Notes under the pieces: generated by a model
The model's input: only the letters and a program-made list of their open reading frames with translations
Databases searched by the model: none
Told to the model about the DNA's origin: nothing
Assembly: GCA_964016985.1 (NCBI GenBank)
Contig: OZ024826.1
Location: forward strand, 69,842,768 to 69,906,767
Length of the DNA stretch: 64,000 bases
Reading direction: 5' to 3'
Source: Anodontia alba
Lineage: Eukaryota; Mollusca; Bivalvia; Lucinida; Lucinidae
Program-made: the position numbers and the translations under genes
Shown here: one piece after another, positions 33,500 through 44,764 of the stretch
Layout: each line of letters starts with the position of its first letter
Position numbering within the stretch: position 1 is the stretch's first letter

Positions 33500-34335
33500 C
33501 AATACACAGAGAAGAAACAGGATCTGGCACTTCATGCAAACTTTAGGAGACAATTCGCATGAAGTGCCAATCCCACCCCCCTAGGAAAATTAAGAAAAAA
33601 TATTCAAAATGTCGTCTCCTGAAATTTTACCCAAAGAAGAAACAGGATCCGACATTTTTTACCCAGAGAAGAAAACGGGATCCGACAATTCATGCAAACT
33701 GTCTCGTTAGGAGACAATTCTCATGAAGTGCCAATCCCAACCCCTAGGAAAATAAACCTATTTTCCCCCAGAGAAGAAACAGGATCTAACACTTCATGCA
33801 AACTGTCTCATTAGGAGACAATTCGCATGAAGTGCCAATCCCATCCCCTAGGAAAAATAAGAAAATTATTCAAAATGTTATCTACTGAAAATTTTACCCA
33901 AATGCAATTAAAGTGTTAACACTTCTTTAATGGTTTGCATATTTATAATGTTTCCTTCCATATATTTGAATGGAAAAGCATGTTTAATGTGTTTTTCACA
34001 TTGTCACCTTCCAACAGATTACAAATCGCCCTGAGAGAGGAGCTCCCGAGGAAAAAATATCGACTGTTGAAATTTTTACCCGGAGAAGAAACAGGATCCG
34101 ACATTTTTTACCCAAAGAAGAAACCGGATCCGACACTTCATGCAAACTGTCTCCTTAGGAGACGCTTGGCATGAAGTGTCAATCCCACACCCCTCGCCCC
34201 ACCCCCTCCCCCCCCCCCCGCCCGCACCCCAGAAAAAAATCAATTTTTTACCCAGAGACGAAACAGGATCCGACACTTCATGCAAACTGTCTCATTAAGA
34301 GACAATTTGCATGAAGTGCCTAGGAAATATAAGAA
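33500..34335 (+). repeat. Repeat array with a recurrent ~45-bp hairpin
   Basis: Five units carry CACTTCATGCAAACTGTCTC, then a TTAGGAGAC-type stretch and GCATGAAGTG, which folds as an interrupted hairpin (stem CACTTCATGC/GCATGAAGTG plus GTCTC/GAGAC). They lie near 33,527, 33,690, 33,789, 34,132 and 34,273. Between them are GAAGAAACAGGATCC and CCAATCCCA.CCCCTAGG. A larger duplication repeats GCAATTAAAGTGTTA through TCCAACAGATT at 33,903-34,023 and 34,377-34,493 (offset about 475 bp). A C-run occurs at 34,208-34,222. Confidence 0.9.
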
Positions 34336-34514
34336 AAACATTCAAAATGTCGTCTGCTGAAATTTTTACCCAGCATGCAATTAAAGTGTTATAACCTCTT
34401 TAATGGTTACATATTTATAATGTTTCCTTCATATATTTGAATGGAAAAACATGTTTTATGTGTTTTTCTCATTGTCACCTGTCCAACAGATTGCAAATAA
34501 TTGTATCTCACCCT

Positions 34515-34945
34515 GGGAGATGATTTTAGCTGTTTTTGATCTACAAGTCACTTCAGTGCTTCCTACCAAGGTTCAAGTCAATTAGCCTTGCTGTTCAGGA
34601 GAAGAAGCGAAAAATAGACTTTCAAGATGGCGGCCATCTTGGATTTTCTATCGAAACGATTTTAGCTGTTTTTATCTACAAGTCATCCCAATGCTTCCCA
34701 CCAAGTTTTGAGTCAATTGGCCTTTCGGTTCAGGAGAAGAAGGTAAAAATAGATTTTTAAAATGGCGGCTATGGTGGCCATCTTGGATTTTCGATCAGAA
34801 CTATTTTAGCTATTTTTCTACAAGTCTCCCGGATGCTTCCTACCAGGTTTTGAGTCAAATGGCCCAGGGGTGTAGGATAATAGGCTTTTAAAGCAATTGT
34901 TGACGCCGCACGACACACGACGGACATTGACTGACCACAATAACT
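34515..34945 (+). repeat. ~147-bp repeat array, copy 2, with terminus
   Basis: Three units of the 24.2-25.3 kb family are followed by GCAATTGTTGACGCCGCACG, ACACACGACGGACATTGACT and CTCACCTTGAGCACG (34,890-34,957). These look like the right-hand end of the whole element, which is missing from the first array. AAGATGGCGGCCATCTTGGA at 34,625-34,644 contains an 18-bp palindromic core (positions 1-18). Confidence 0.88.
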
Positions 34946-36044
34946 CACCTTGAGCACGAAATAATAAACAATACCATTTAAACACAAATATCAAATACCA
35001 AATTAACAAACTTGCTAAACATAACACAATGACTACGGTTTAATTAGTTTAATAAAAAATCTTAATGATAATACCTTAAATTATTCAAGGATATGGTACA
35101 AATAAAAATATCAACGGTAATACTTAAACATACACTATTAAAAGTTTGCTAAGAACCACTATCATATAAATACCATATAGTCTGTATCTTGGTAATTACT
35201 GTTTTAAAAATCGACCATGTATCCCTATAATACCCGAATTCTCAGAGAATTATAGGCGTGCTGTGTTAGAATTATCTGGCAACATGTCTTTTCAATCCTG
35301 ATTTTTCTTAGATGAATAATTGCGAGTTTATATATTATTTGGTTCTGATTGTCACCATGTTTGAATTATTTGTTTAGCACCATTTGGCTCTTGTGAAAAG
35401 GGGCATTTCCGTTTTCCAGTATAAGTATGACCGGAGTATCAAATACTTCAATGAATGTCTTCTGTTAATTCAAATATATTTAGTAGGTTTAGAGCTTACC
35501 TTAAACAGTAGCAAGTATATGATAGCAGGAAGTCTTGAGTTCTTGAAAGAATCGATGTGAGTCAACAGTACGTTATACGTATTTTTGGTTATATCCATTT
35601 CAGTCATGATGCTTTTTTGTTTGTTTCAGCCTATTCGTTCCATGGAAGCGTTTTCTTATTATCGGTTAAGATATTTTGCTTCCCTGGCCCAATCAGACGC
35701 TACCTTACTAAGCCCATACACCTCACCGTTTTGTCCTATACATCCATAAACGTATTCTATAGGCGGTCTAAAGATCTGGCCGAAGGCTCATATAAATAAG
35801 GCCCCGTTCTATGAATCATTACCCTAATCCAGTCGGTTGTTTGTAATAGTTGGCCGAAACGATCAACCAAAATAGGCCGAAACAAACCAGGGCCAAACAG
35901 ACTTAAGCCATTTTGATCTAGGGCCGAAACGACAAAAAACCCGTTGGTGACAGCTTTTACCCAATGTGCGGGCAGGCTAAGTATTTTGCGGCCCTGGCGG
36001 TGCTGAAGTGCAGATCTCAAAAGCTATCAATTATATGGTGCCAA
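34946..36044. other. No recognised gene
   Basis: AT-rich sequence without motifs. At 35,800-35,945, a GGCCGAAACGA-type word recurs several times (about 35,852, 35,876, 35,925) in a slightly GC-richer stretch. Confidence 0.35.
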
Positions 36045-36345
36045 AACGGGGACCAACAGTCGGCTTTAAATGCATGTTGTTATTAGTTTTCTTGATTATC
36101 GTATCTCCCAGTCATACTATGCAAATCCCATGAAACGAGTATTCCAGTTAGATACCTTTATACAATAACCAATCGCTAAAATTGCAGTTAGATTTGTAGA
36201 AAGGGTACGTTTTGATGACTTTTTACATTAATCTTCAGACTTGCGACAGACCGGAAGTTGAGTTCTGTCTCGAACAAATTGATATTAATTTACCCTTACC
36301 CATAGAGGTTCTCGATTCTGATCCACAACTGCAACTATATAGATC
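36045..36345 (+). repeat. Composite module, segment A (copy 2)
   Basis: Homologous to 13,490-13,805 along the full length (GGCTTTAAATGCATGTTG, GAAACGAGTATTCCAGTTAG, TTTTTACATTAATCTTCAGA, GAGGTTCTCGATTCTGA). In this copy, about 1.3 kb of unrelated sequence separates it from the ~74-bp tandem array. Confidence 0.85.
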
Positions 36346-37654
36346 GGAATCGATCGAGAGTGATAAGTGTTAGGCAATGTAAATCTTTGTATTTTAACAG
36401 CTTTTCCAGCATTTAGTGCTTATTATTTCTCTGGTTCTTAGAGATTTGTAGCCCAACTTGGATAAAACAGTATATTATTTAATAAACTACACATATAAGG
36501 ATATAAAACAAGTAGGTTCGTAAATACAATTGGATGCATTAAACATAGAATTGAATAGGATACAGAAGCAAGTCAAAGACATTTAAATCTGCCTCCCAAA
36601 ACACATCTCGATAAGTCTACACAGACAATTAACTTTCATCTTAACTTTATTTTGTACAGAATATAATATTAAAACAAATATCAGGGACATGTAAGATTAG
36701 AAAAAAAGTACAAATATCATAAAAGCTCATTATGACAATTTATGGGAAAGATGAGACAAGGCCAATGGAAGTAGTCTATAAACTCTCGCGGTATTGAAAA
36801 TATTTTTAATCGTCGGAACAATGACTTGCAAATAGCTCGAGTCATCTGAACCATGTATGAACAGAAAAATATACACAGTTTAATATGTGTAAATGCGTAA
36901 AGACGGCAATACTCAATATAAGAACTATATAAGAGTCAATAAAAGGATGTAGAATGGATGAGATCACAGGCTTGGGCGTAGACTATATAGAGTTGAGGAG
37001 AGACACGGAATTGATCCATAATTGATCCACAATGTATCGTTGACAGTATGCTTGTTGTCTACAACTAAAACCCGGAACTATCTCGAGCGCTGAATAGAAT
37101 AATATTTATTCGAAAACCTACATATGTTCTCCATTCACATGCAATGTTTCGGCACACCACACTTATGTAGATATTCTAAAAGTTTACCGTTGCAGCACTT
37201 TATCAAAGATTATGGTACATACATTAATTTTGTCACTGTCACTTTAAAAGTTGCTGGATGTATTAATACTGCTAAGCGCAATATATAGCATTCTCGGGAT
37301 GGCAAAACAAACATTTGATATTCTTAACTACTTATTTTAGTTTTGATTTGGTAAGCCTAAAAGCGAAAAAGAGAAATTAGTTAAAATAGTTTAATGCGAG
37401 GGTCATTATTGTGGAGGCCAACGGGACGAGATCTTGTTTAAACCTCTCGAATTCACCTTTTGCATTATGGAATTAAGCCGAATTAGCAATCATTTGCATG
37501 TAAAGCACACAAGACTATTCCGTATTAAAATCAGCTTGAATAGTGTGTGCTAAGCATAGACCAAGCGTTTTGTGAAAGCTAATGTTGACTATTCTACAAA
37601 CGTTAGAATGGTAAGCCTCTGATGAGATATACGCATTTAGTGATATTATACCGC
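36346..37654. other. No recognised gene; insertion relative to copy 1 of the module
   Basis: This 1.3-kb stretch has no equivalent between segment A and the tandem array at 13.8-13.9 kb. It is AT-rich, has no frame over 60 codons, and shows no clear terminal repeat. It may be an insertion, or copy 1 may carry a deletion. Confidence 0.45.
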
Positions 37655-38110
37655 CCTTTGACTTGGCCCAATGACCCCGGTAGCACCTGTCAAAGCGTTC
37701 AGAACCCTAACCCAGCCACCGACTGACCGCCCATGGATTTGACCCAGTCACCCAGATTGCACCAATCAAATGGTCTAGGACCCCAACCCGTTCACCGACT
37801 TAATCCAATGACCAATCAAAAGATCGAGGGCACCAACCTGGACTTGGCTGGGTGACCCTGGTGGCACCAGTCAAAGTATCGTGGACCCTAATTCAACCAC
37901 CATCTGATCGTCCTTCGATTTGGCCCAGTTATTCCGGCTGTACCAATCAAAAGGTCAGAACCCTAACTCGGCCACCGACTAACCACTCTTGGACATGGCC
38001 CAATGACCGAGCGGCACCAATCAAATAGTCTAGGACCCCAACGCCAACGCAGTCACAATCTGACCGTTTTGGGACTTAAACCAAAGACCCTAGCGGCACC
38101 AAGTAAAGTG
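37655..38110 (+). repeat. ~74-bp tandem repeat (copy 2)
   Basis: Same units as 13,925-14,765. GCACCAATCAAA-type marks lie near 37,685, 37,756, 37,812, 37,865, 37,939 and 38,014, at 53-75-bp spacing. Fewer units than copy 1. Confidence 0.85.
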
Positions 38111-38615
38111 TCTAGAACCTCAACATTTCTTCTCGAAATTGCCATGAAAATATGGTCAAAAATATGTTTTTATTTTCAATAAATGGCGAAATTCTATTGT
38201 TTAAGGGTAATGATTTTAACAATAGCTTGATCTAATCAAATATTCTAGGACCCCAACGCCAACGCGGCTACAATCTAACCTCTGTTGGACTTAATTAAAT
38301 GACCCTAGCAGCACTAAATGACGTGTTCAAGACCTGAATATTTCTTCTCAAAATTAAAAAAAAATGCCATGAAAATACGTCAAAGAACTGTTGTTTTTTT
38401 TTTTAATTTATTTTATTTTATTTTCAATAAATAGCGAATTTTTTACTGTTTATGGGAAATGATTTTGACTATTGCTTCATCTCATTATGATGCCGATAAA
38501 AAATATCAGTCTTCGTCTCATCACGCATTACTAAATCGACAAGACGGAAACATATTATCAATGCTTATTTCACCGTGCATTATGACACTATAGTTATTGG
38601 TAAAAACGAAAGAAA
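38111..38615 (+). repeat. Composite module, segment B (copy 2, internally duplicated)
   Basis: It matches 14,766-15,035, but part is repeated: GGACCCCAACGCCAACGC occurs at about 38,033 and 38,250, and the TTTCTTCTC...GCCATGAAAATA stretch occurs at about 38,127 and 38,340. The distal end (CGTCTCATCACGCATTA, AATCGACAAGACGGAAA) is shared with copy 1 and with the inverted copy at 42,050-42,290. Confidence 0.8.
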
Positions 38616-38619
38616 AACA

Positions 38620-40505
38620 AGCGGCCATGGGACACGATTCGCTCACCTGAGGAAAACAACTACTGCATACCTGCAGATGCCATGCAACATTCCAACCAGG
38701 ACAGAAATGTGACTGTATCGTAAAAGAGTCAAAGGTCATCCTAGGATCATCATTTGAATAAATTTGGTAGACCTTACATCCCCTATGCTTTATACCAAGA
38801 TTCAGTCTCAAAGCTGTCTTGGTTCAGGGGAAGATTTTGAATTGTTTGACCATATATGGGCATGGCGGCCTAGGTAAATAACGCAGAACCATTTGGACGA
38901 TTTGATAATATTTCTTCGACCAAAGACCCCATGTGAAATCTGGTGAAAATTGGTCAAGCGGTACCAGAGAAGAAGATATTTAAAATGAATATAACCCAAG
39001 GGCAAGTACAGATAACTTATAGGGAACAAACATTTGACTAACCAGTTTGCTACTTAAACCATACATGTAAATTTCAGCCGTATTAAAGTCTATGATACAT
39101 TTTTGAGAAAATGATTTTTCAACATTTTGTATGGGGACTCTAATTTGACCTTGCCATAAAAGGTCAAAGGTCATCCTAGGATCATCAGCTGAACAAACTT
39201 GATATACATCGAGTCCCTATTGTTATATCGAAGATTCAGCCTCAAAGCATTCTCGGTTATGGAGAAGATTTTTAAGTAATTCTTTAACCATATTTAGTCA
39301 TAGCGGTCATATTGTTCACTGGTGTAGAACCGTTTGAACAAATTATCAATATCCCTTCGACAGAAGGCCCCATGTGAAATCTGGTGATAACTGGCCGAGT
39401 GATTTCAGAGAATCAGAAGAAGTTTACAGAATACACGATTTTATACATGTATATAGCCCAGAAACAAGGACTGATAGCTCCCCGGTGATATAAATTTAAT
39501 GGTAACAAACACGTTTTACTACTTTGATCATACATTGTAAATTTCGGCCATTAGTCATTAATATATTTAGAGAAAATGATTTTTCAACATTGACCCCATA
39601 CAAAAGTATAGTGTCGCAAATTTGACCTTATAATAAAAAGGTCAAAGGTCATCCTAGCATCATCGTTTGAACAAACTTGGCAGTCCTCGGTGCTATATTC
39701 CAAAGTTCAGCCTCAAAGCTTTCTTGCTTCTAAGATTTTGATGTGTTTTACCACATTTGGGCATGGCGGCCATATTATTTAATTATGCTGAACCCTTTAA
39801 ACAAATTGACAATACCACTTCGACAGAAGACCCATTGTGAAATCTGGTGAAAATTAGTCCAACTGTTTCAGAGAAGAAGAGTTCAAAGATTACGCGATTT
39901 TATACAAGTATATAACCCGGGAGACAACTTTTCTATTGTAGCTAAAAGGGTTTGCTACTCTTATCATATATTGTAAGTTTCAGTCATTAATCTTAAGTAC
40001 ATTTTGAGAAATTGATTTTTCAATATTTTTCCCATACAAACGCATAGGGACGCAAAATTGGCATTGCCGTAAAACGGTCAAAGATCAACATAAGGTCATC
40101 ATTGAATAATGTGTAAGTTTTATTAATCTTTAATACATTTTGAGAAATTGATTTTTCAATATTTTTCCCATACAAATGCATAGGGACGCAAATTTGGCAT
40201 TGCCGTAAAACGGTCAAAGATCAACATAAGGTCATCATTGAATAAACCCTGTAGACCTGCAGTTCCCGATGCTATATACCAAACATTAGACTCAAAGCTT
40301 TCATGTTTCTGGAGAAGAAGATTTTTAAGTGTTTTTACCATAAATGGGCATGGCGGCCATCTTGTTCAATAATGCAGAACCATTTGAACAAGTTGACAAT
40401 ACCGACAGAAGGCGCCACGTGAAAACTATTTTCAGAGAAAAAAGACGTTTAAAGATAACGCCATTGCATACATGAATATAACCTTAAACCAGCTTTTGTA
40501 GCTAT
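38620..40505 (+). repeat. ~440-bp tandem repeat array, about four units
   Basis: Starts with ACAAGCGGCCATGGGACACG and TTCGCTCACCTGAGG, the same terminal signature seen at 23.8 kb. GGTCAAAGGTCATCCTAG recurs at about 38,728, 39,163 and 39,640, and a derived form at 40,075. Other marks are CATGTGAAATCTGGTGA.AA, CAGAGAAGAAGA and GGGCATGGCGGCCAT. A smaller 136-bp duplication (CCCATACAAA.GCATAGGGAC at 40,031 and 40,167) lies inside. Minus-strand frames (40,020-40,341) only reflect this duplication. Confidence 0.9.
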
Positions 40506-41060
40506 GCACGGCCCGTGTAGTCTTTCTGTAGCGTTTGTCCACAGGTACACGACTGTATATTTGTGATTTTTTTTACATATTATAAAATATTAGCCTATCA
40601 TTACTTTTCTATCAAATTTCAAGTCGATCGGTTATGAAGTAAGTTATTTGCAAATGTCACTCCCATAGACAATAAAACACTATAGGTATATGAGGTTTTA
40701 CGTCTTTGTTATTTCGCAACCGGCCGAATTGAAACTTGAAAGTGAGCTAGAGGATATTTCCAGATCTCATTATCTGTAAAAAAAAAAAAAAAAAAAAAAT
40801 TCCGGCGAGTGCCTATGCGTTTGTCGGGTCTTCCACAAAGTCAAACACCGCGGTCACCCATCCAGCTACTAACCGCGATCTCCGTTGCTTAACTTTATGA
40901 AAAAGCCAACCACTTTAACGTAGCACAATGAACAATTTCGACCAATCAAAACGAGGCCGAAAGAATTGACCAATAACTAGATGTTTCTTCAAAACTGACA
41001 CAGTCGGCTTGATTATTGAACACTAATCAAAATTGGCCTTATCGTCCAACATTGACGGGC
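40506..41060. other. No recognised gene; 23-bp poly-A tract at about 40,777-40,799
   Basis: AT-rich sequence. AAGTCGATCGGTTATGAAGT and CCATAGACAATAAAACAC (40,621-40,682) look like repeat sequence, but no second copy is present in the window. Confidence 0.4.
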
Positions 41061-41069
41061 CGTGCAATA

Positions 41070-41985
41070 AGTAGCTCGATTCATATTATAAAATGAAAGG
41101 CAAAAACAGCGCTATAAGATAAAAACAATATCAATTCAGCTCGAAACAAATTGATGTTACAAAAAGCAGTAATATTGCGATAAAACAAAACAATCTGGAA
41201 CTGACAAATATAGAATACCAATACGACATATTCAACTATTTGCACAAAATCTTTTTTTTATCGAGTCAAACTTGATATGTTTTTTGTAAAGAATAATACT
41301 AGCATCCTAACCCTAGGACAGAAAATGATCTGTCATGATGCAAAAGGTGTTAGCAAAGCTAGTAGCTTTAAATCAAAGGCAAAAGTATTACGGAAGCGTA
41401 TATACGCCACAACTTGCTATATAAATTTACTAGAAAAATATGTTTTTCTCATGAAAATGCTACAAATAAGTTGATATGGACAATGAGAATACATATTGCG
41501 TTTTGATAATAATTTTCACGGTTAGGCTTTAATTTTATTTAAAAAAAATTAAAAGAACAAGCAGTGACAAAAATCTTCCTGAACTGGCAAATAATTATCT
41601 GATTTGGATAGAAAATTATATCCATGTTATCAAAACATATATAGCTTATGTTGCGATATTTTTTGCCTTTAATGTTAAGTTTCTGGCTTTGCTAGACAGT
41701 TTGCATCATGACAGACCATTTTCAGTCGTAGGGTAGAATGTCCGTAATATTTCTTACAAAAAATATAAAATATCTGGCTTGATAAAGACAATATGTTCAT
41801 AAGAAAGTTGACTATACCGTATTGATAGAATTATATTTGACAGTTCGAGATGTTTTTATTTTATTACAGTATTACTGCTTTTTGTTAGATAAATAAGTAT
41901 CGAGCCTAATTTATTAGAAGCAGTGTTAATATATTTTATAGCGCTGTTTTTGTCTGTTGCTATCATAATATGCATCAAATTACTC
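41070..41985. repeat. Foldback structure, arms ~230-320 bp
   Basis: 41,155-41,385 is the reverse complement of 41,655-41,890 with moderate divergence (CAAAAAGCAGTAATA, GAAAATG.TCTGTCATGATGC, AGCAAAGC.AG, AAAGGCAAAA). The symmetry extends outward, more weakly, through CAAAAACAGCGCTATAA (41,102-41,118 and, inverted, 41,938-41,955). The centre, 41,389-41,610, begins with the 46-bp core motif and is homologous to the reverse complement of 44,485-44,764. No coding capacity. Confidence 0.85.
41389..41610 (+). repeat. Core-motif element, copy 2
   Basis: It begins TACGGAAGCGTATATACGCC, then ACAACTTGCTATATAAATTT, and continues with GAAAATGC.A.AAATAAGTTG, ATACATATTG.GTTTTGATAA and CTGGCAAA.AATTA.CTGA. 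It aligns with the reverse complement of 44,485-44,764. It sits exactly at the centre of the foldback. Confidence 0.82.
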
Positions 41986-42049
41986 GTACTTATTCAAGGG
42001 GCTTTGCTAATACGAGCGTATATTATATTAACTTTTACTAATTTTCTCA

Positions 42050-42290
42050 CTTCGACCAATAAATATAGTGTCATAATGAACGGAAAAATAAGCATGGAGA
42101 ATGTTTTTTCCGCCTTGTTGATTTAATAATGCGTGGTGAGATCAACGAAGACAAATAATAATTATCATATCTGGATAAGATCAAGTTTTTGCTAAAATCA
42201 TTACCCTAAAACAATAAAATTCTGCTATTTATTGGAAATAAAAACAGGTCTTTAATCACAGTTCCATAGCAGATTGGAGAAGAAAGGTTA
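42050..42290 (-). repeat. Composite module, segment B (copy 3, inverted)
   Basis: The reverse complement of the distal end of 38,111-38,615: TAGTGTCATAATG, TTTCCG.CTTGT, GATTTAATAATGCGTG.TGAG, AAATCATTACCCTAAAACAA and ATTTATTG.AAATAAAAACA are shared. The segment is therefore in opposite orientation to copy 2, 3.5 kb away, with the foldback in between. Confidence 0.78.
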
Positions 42291-42859
42291 AATTATACAC
42301 ATGCATACACATCTAATCACCTAACGACGCCCACCACATCCTTATGGTATATGAATATATTTGTTCAAAAAGGAGAATTTAGATTTATTTATTTATTCAG
42401 TTAGTTAGTTAGTTAGTTCAGCAATAAACAGTGTCATAAGTAGGATTTTTAAACCAATCATTCACTTTTCTTGTCTAGAATTAACGGCCACGCGTATGTT
42501 TGCTTCGGTTTTACAGGTGTTAATGTTATTATCGGCAATCGTTCATTGAGTTGTAAGTGATTTTCGATAATCGGGTTTATCGGATTTAATTGGTATTTGT
42601 AGTTTCTACAAAAATATAACTATCTTATTCTATCAATAACTAGCTAGTCTAGACCAGAAGACGTGATATTTGTGTTTCATTAGCACATCATCGTAGGTAG
42701 GTACCAGGCCTATAGGGATGTCCTAAAGATTTTGTTTTCCAGATCTATTCCTCTGAATCAGTTCTTCTGTAGTAATGCCAAGATTGAACAGGAGTTTAAA
42801 GCTAAATTCGAAAATTAACCACCCACCCAACTGGGGTAAATGCCGTAGATGAATGATTC
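42291..42859. other. No recognised gene
   Basis: AT-rich with ATTTATTT and TTAG runs near 42,385-42,417. Nothing recognised. Confidence 0.35.
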
Positions 42860-42982
42860 AGGATAGATGGATAGGTAGACAGATACGAGTAGATAGATAG
42901 ATGGATAGATAGATAGGAGAGAGAGATGGATGGATGGATGGGTGGATGGATGGATGGGTGGATGGATGGATGGATGGATGGA
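42860..42982 (+). repeat. (GATA)n and (GGAT)n microsatellite
   Basis: TAGATAGATAGATGGATAGA-type repeats grade into pure GGATGGATGGATGG with two GGGTGG variants (42,926-42,982). Confidence 0.95.
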
Positions 42983-43202
42983 ATAAACAAAGGTGTAGAG
43001 CTACTTATATATGAGCATAATGGACATATTTGCTTAAAAGACGTATGTAACGCTGCTTACAGTTTGTATGAGCATAACTTGATGAATAAAGAGAGCTCAC
43101 ATGATAGAAATAATAGAGTAAATCCTTTTGAAGGAAAGAAAAAAAGCTCTGGGGGATAGCACATTATTTCCATCCAGAGTAGCTCCCATTTTGGAGAGTA
43201 GC

Positions 43203-43206
<4 letters not shown>

Positions 43207-43256
<50 letters not shown>
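43207..43256. repeat. (TA)n microsatellite
   Basis: About 25 uninterrupted TA units in a stretch of AT-rich sequence. Confidence 0.97.
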
Positions 43257-43258
<2 letters not shown>

Positions 43259-43382
43259 CAAAGCTGATCTGTTTTCCTATCTTTTCAGCTAACACACAAC
43301 ACTGCGACATTTAAAAATGAAACAGATATTCAATGTTGTCTTATTTTCTAACTAGAAAATGTTCTTGGATTAGTTTTATTGT

Positions 43383-43654
43383 TGTGCGATTTTTAACGCT
43401 ACCTGACTGGAGGTAGCGGCGGTTGTTATGTACATGTATCTGTACAGCCTTGCTCTCATGGATCACCCATGCACACTTGGTGCCGCTATCTGTCACCAAG
43501 CGCCGCCCTGTTCACTTTATACTAACCCAAGGGCACGTCGAGTATGAGCTAGGCGTACTAATGGTCTGAAAATTGTCTCGATCCGAGCGGGATTCGAACC
43601 CACGATATCCCGCATGAGAGTCGAGTGCAATAAACCACTAGCCACCCAGCCCAC
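43383..43654 (-). mobile_element. tRNA-derived SINE, minus strand, with target duplication
   Basis: Flanked by GTTCTTGGATTA (43,371-43,382) and GTTCTAGGATTA (43,655-43,666), a 12-bp target duplication with one mismatch. On the minus strand the head reads GTGGGCTGGGTGGCTAGTGG (A box) and 40-odd bases on a perfect B box, GGTTCGAATCC (about 43,592). The body continues with GTCGAG..GTGCAATAA-type tRNA loops, then a ~200-bp tRNA-unrelated region, and ends in ACAACAATAAAAC. Transcription would use the internal polymerase III promoter. Mobilisation by a LINE partner is inferred from family knowledge. Confidence 0.88.
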
Positions 43655-43666
43655 GTTCTAGGATTA

Positions 43667-44270
43667 TCGCTGCAACGTACGTTGTATACTAGCTCGGGGC
43701 ACACATTAAAAATTAAATGTGTGCTGGAGTATGACTGTGTAATTGGTACAAGTTTCTGTGTATCTTAAAGGGAATGAATGAGTACACTCGACATCTTTTC
43801 CGCCATATTTTACTAGGGACAGACAACTTTTGCAACTTTCTGTACGTTTTTCTGTTCACTGAGTCCCATCTCAGTGATTATGAGGTCTACTTTTGAAAGA
43901 AAAGAAGGCTTCCGTCAGAAGCAATTCTGTTTCCTTTAAGAGTAAACCCCCATTGGTAATGGAGACAAATATATTTGAAAGCGTTGCCTCTCCCAAGGTG
44001 TATTCATTCCGCTCGGTGTACTTATCTGCACTTCAAAATACAGAAAGAAAAGTTTATGCACAAAACGGTTTCCAGCTTAATTTTCGGATTTTCCCAATAG
44101 GATAAATGTACTAGTTAGTTAAAGCAATGTTATTTATGGATGATAAGTATATACAGCCTATGTTTTTTGTTGTTTTTTTTTTTTTTTTATCATTATTATT
44201 TTTTTATTTTATTTTTTATTTTATTTTTATTATTTTTTTGCCATTGACATATCATTATTGAGGTGTCTTG
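43667..44270. other. No recognised gene
   Basis: AT-rich. A 70-residue frame at 43,893-44,105 has no recognised domain. T/ATTT-rich sequence fills 44,170-44,240. Confidence 0.35.
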
Positions 44271-44274
44271 TGGT

Positions 44275-44334
44275 ATCGTGGGCTGGCTATGGAGTTCAAT
44301 GGTTAGTGCACTTGTCTCTGGTGCTATTTATGAT
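44275..44334 (+). mobile_element. Truncated SINE head
   Basis: GTGGGCTGGCTATGGAGTTC, then AATGGTTAGTGCACTTGTCT, resembles the tRNA-like head of the SINE at 43,383-43,654 (A-box part only). It stops before a B box. Likely a truncated or chimeric copy. Confidence 0.4.
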
Positions 44335-44448
44335 CATTTTCAACTAAACATTTTACATATCCCGAAGAAAAAATAAATATTATGCACGAAAAACTAACTT
44401 TTGCTAGCAAATTTGCGTAGCAAGTGGTGGCGCATATATGCTTCCGTA
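44335..44448 (-). repeat. Core-motif element, copy 3
   Basis: The reverse complement of 17,049-17,180. The motif reads on the minus strand TACGGAAGCATATATGCGCC, ACCACTTGCTACGCAAATTT, then TTTTTTCTTCGGGATATG and TTGAAAA. Confidence 0.82.
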
Positions 44449-44484
44449 AAGTATTGCTACAAGTTATATTTTGTTTTCGATAAT

Positions 44485-44764
44485 ATGGATTTTATTATCA
44501 AAGTCAGGTAATTTTTTGCCAGTCAAGAAAGTAATTCGGCTTGTTGTTTCTTTTATTTGTGTTTCAAAATTAAAGGCTACCGATAAAATAATTATCAAAA
44601 CACAATATGTATTATCATGTTCAATAGTATTGCATGTAAACAACTTATTTCTGGCATTTTCGTCAAAAAAAAACAACAACAACAACAAAAAAACAACAAC
44701 AAAAAAACGTATTTTTTCTAGCTAATTTATATAGCAAGTAATGACATATATATGCTTCGGTACG
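44485..44764 (-). repeat. Core-motif element, copy 4
   Basis: The minus strand starts TACCGAAGCATATATATGTC, ATTACTTGCTATATAAATT, then carries a CAA/A-rich insertion (44,670-44,707 on plus) and the same body as 41,389-41,610 (CATATTGTGTTTTGATAAT, CTTTAATTTT, GACTGGCAAAAAATTACCTG). Confidence 0.82.

Noticed and set aside
40020..40341. Two similar minus-strand frames as a gene pair
   Set aside because: They arise from the 136-bp internal duplication in the 440-bp array.
43580..43654. Functional tRNA gene on the minus strand
   Set aside because: Good A and B boxes, but it is the head of a longer body with a target duplication and no clear acceptor stem closure, so it is a SINE.
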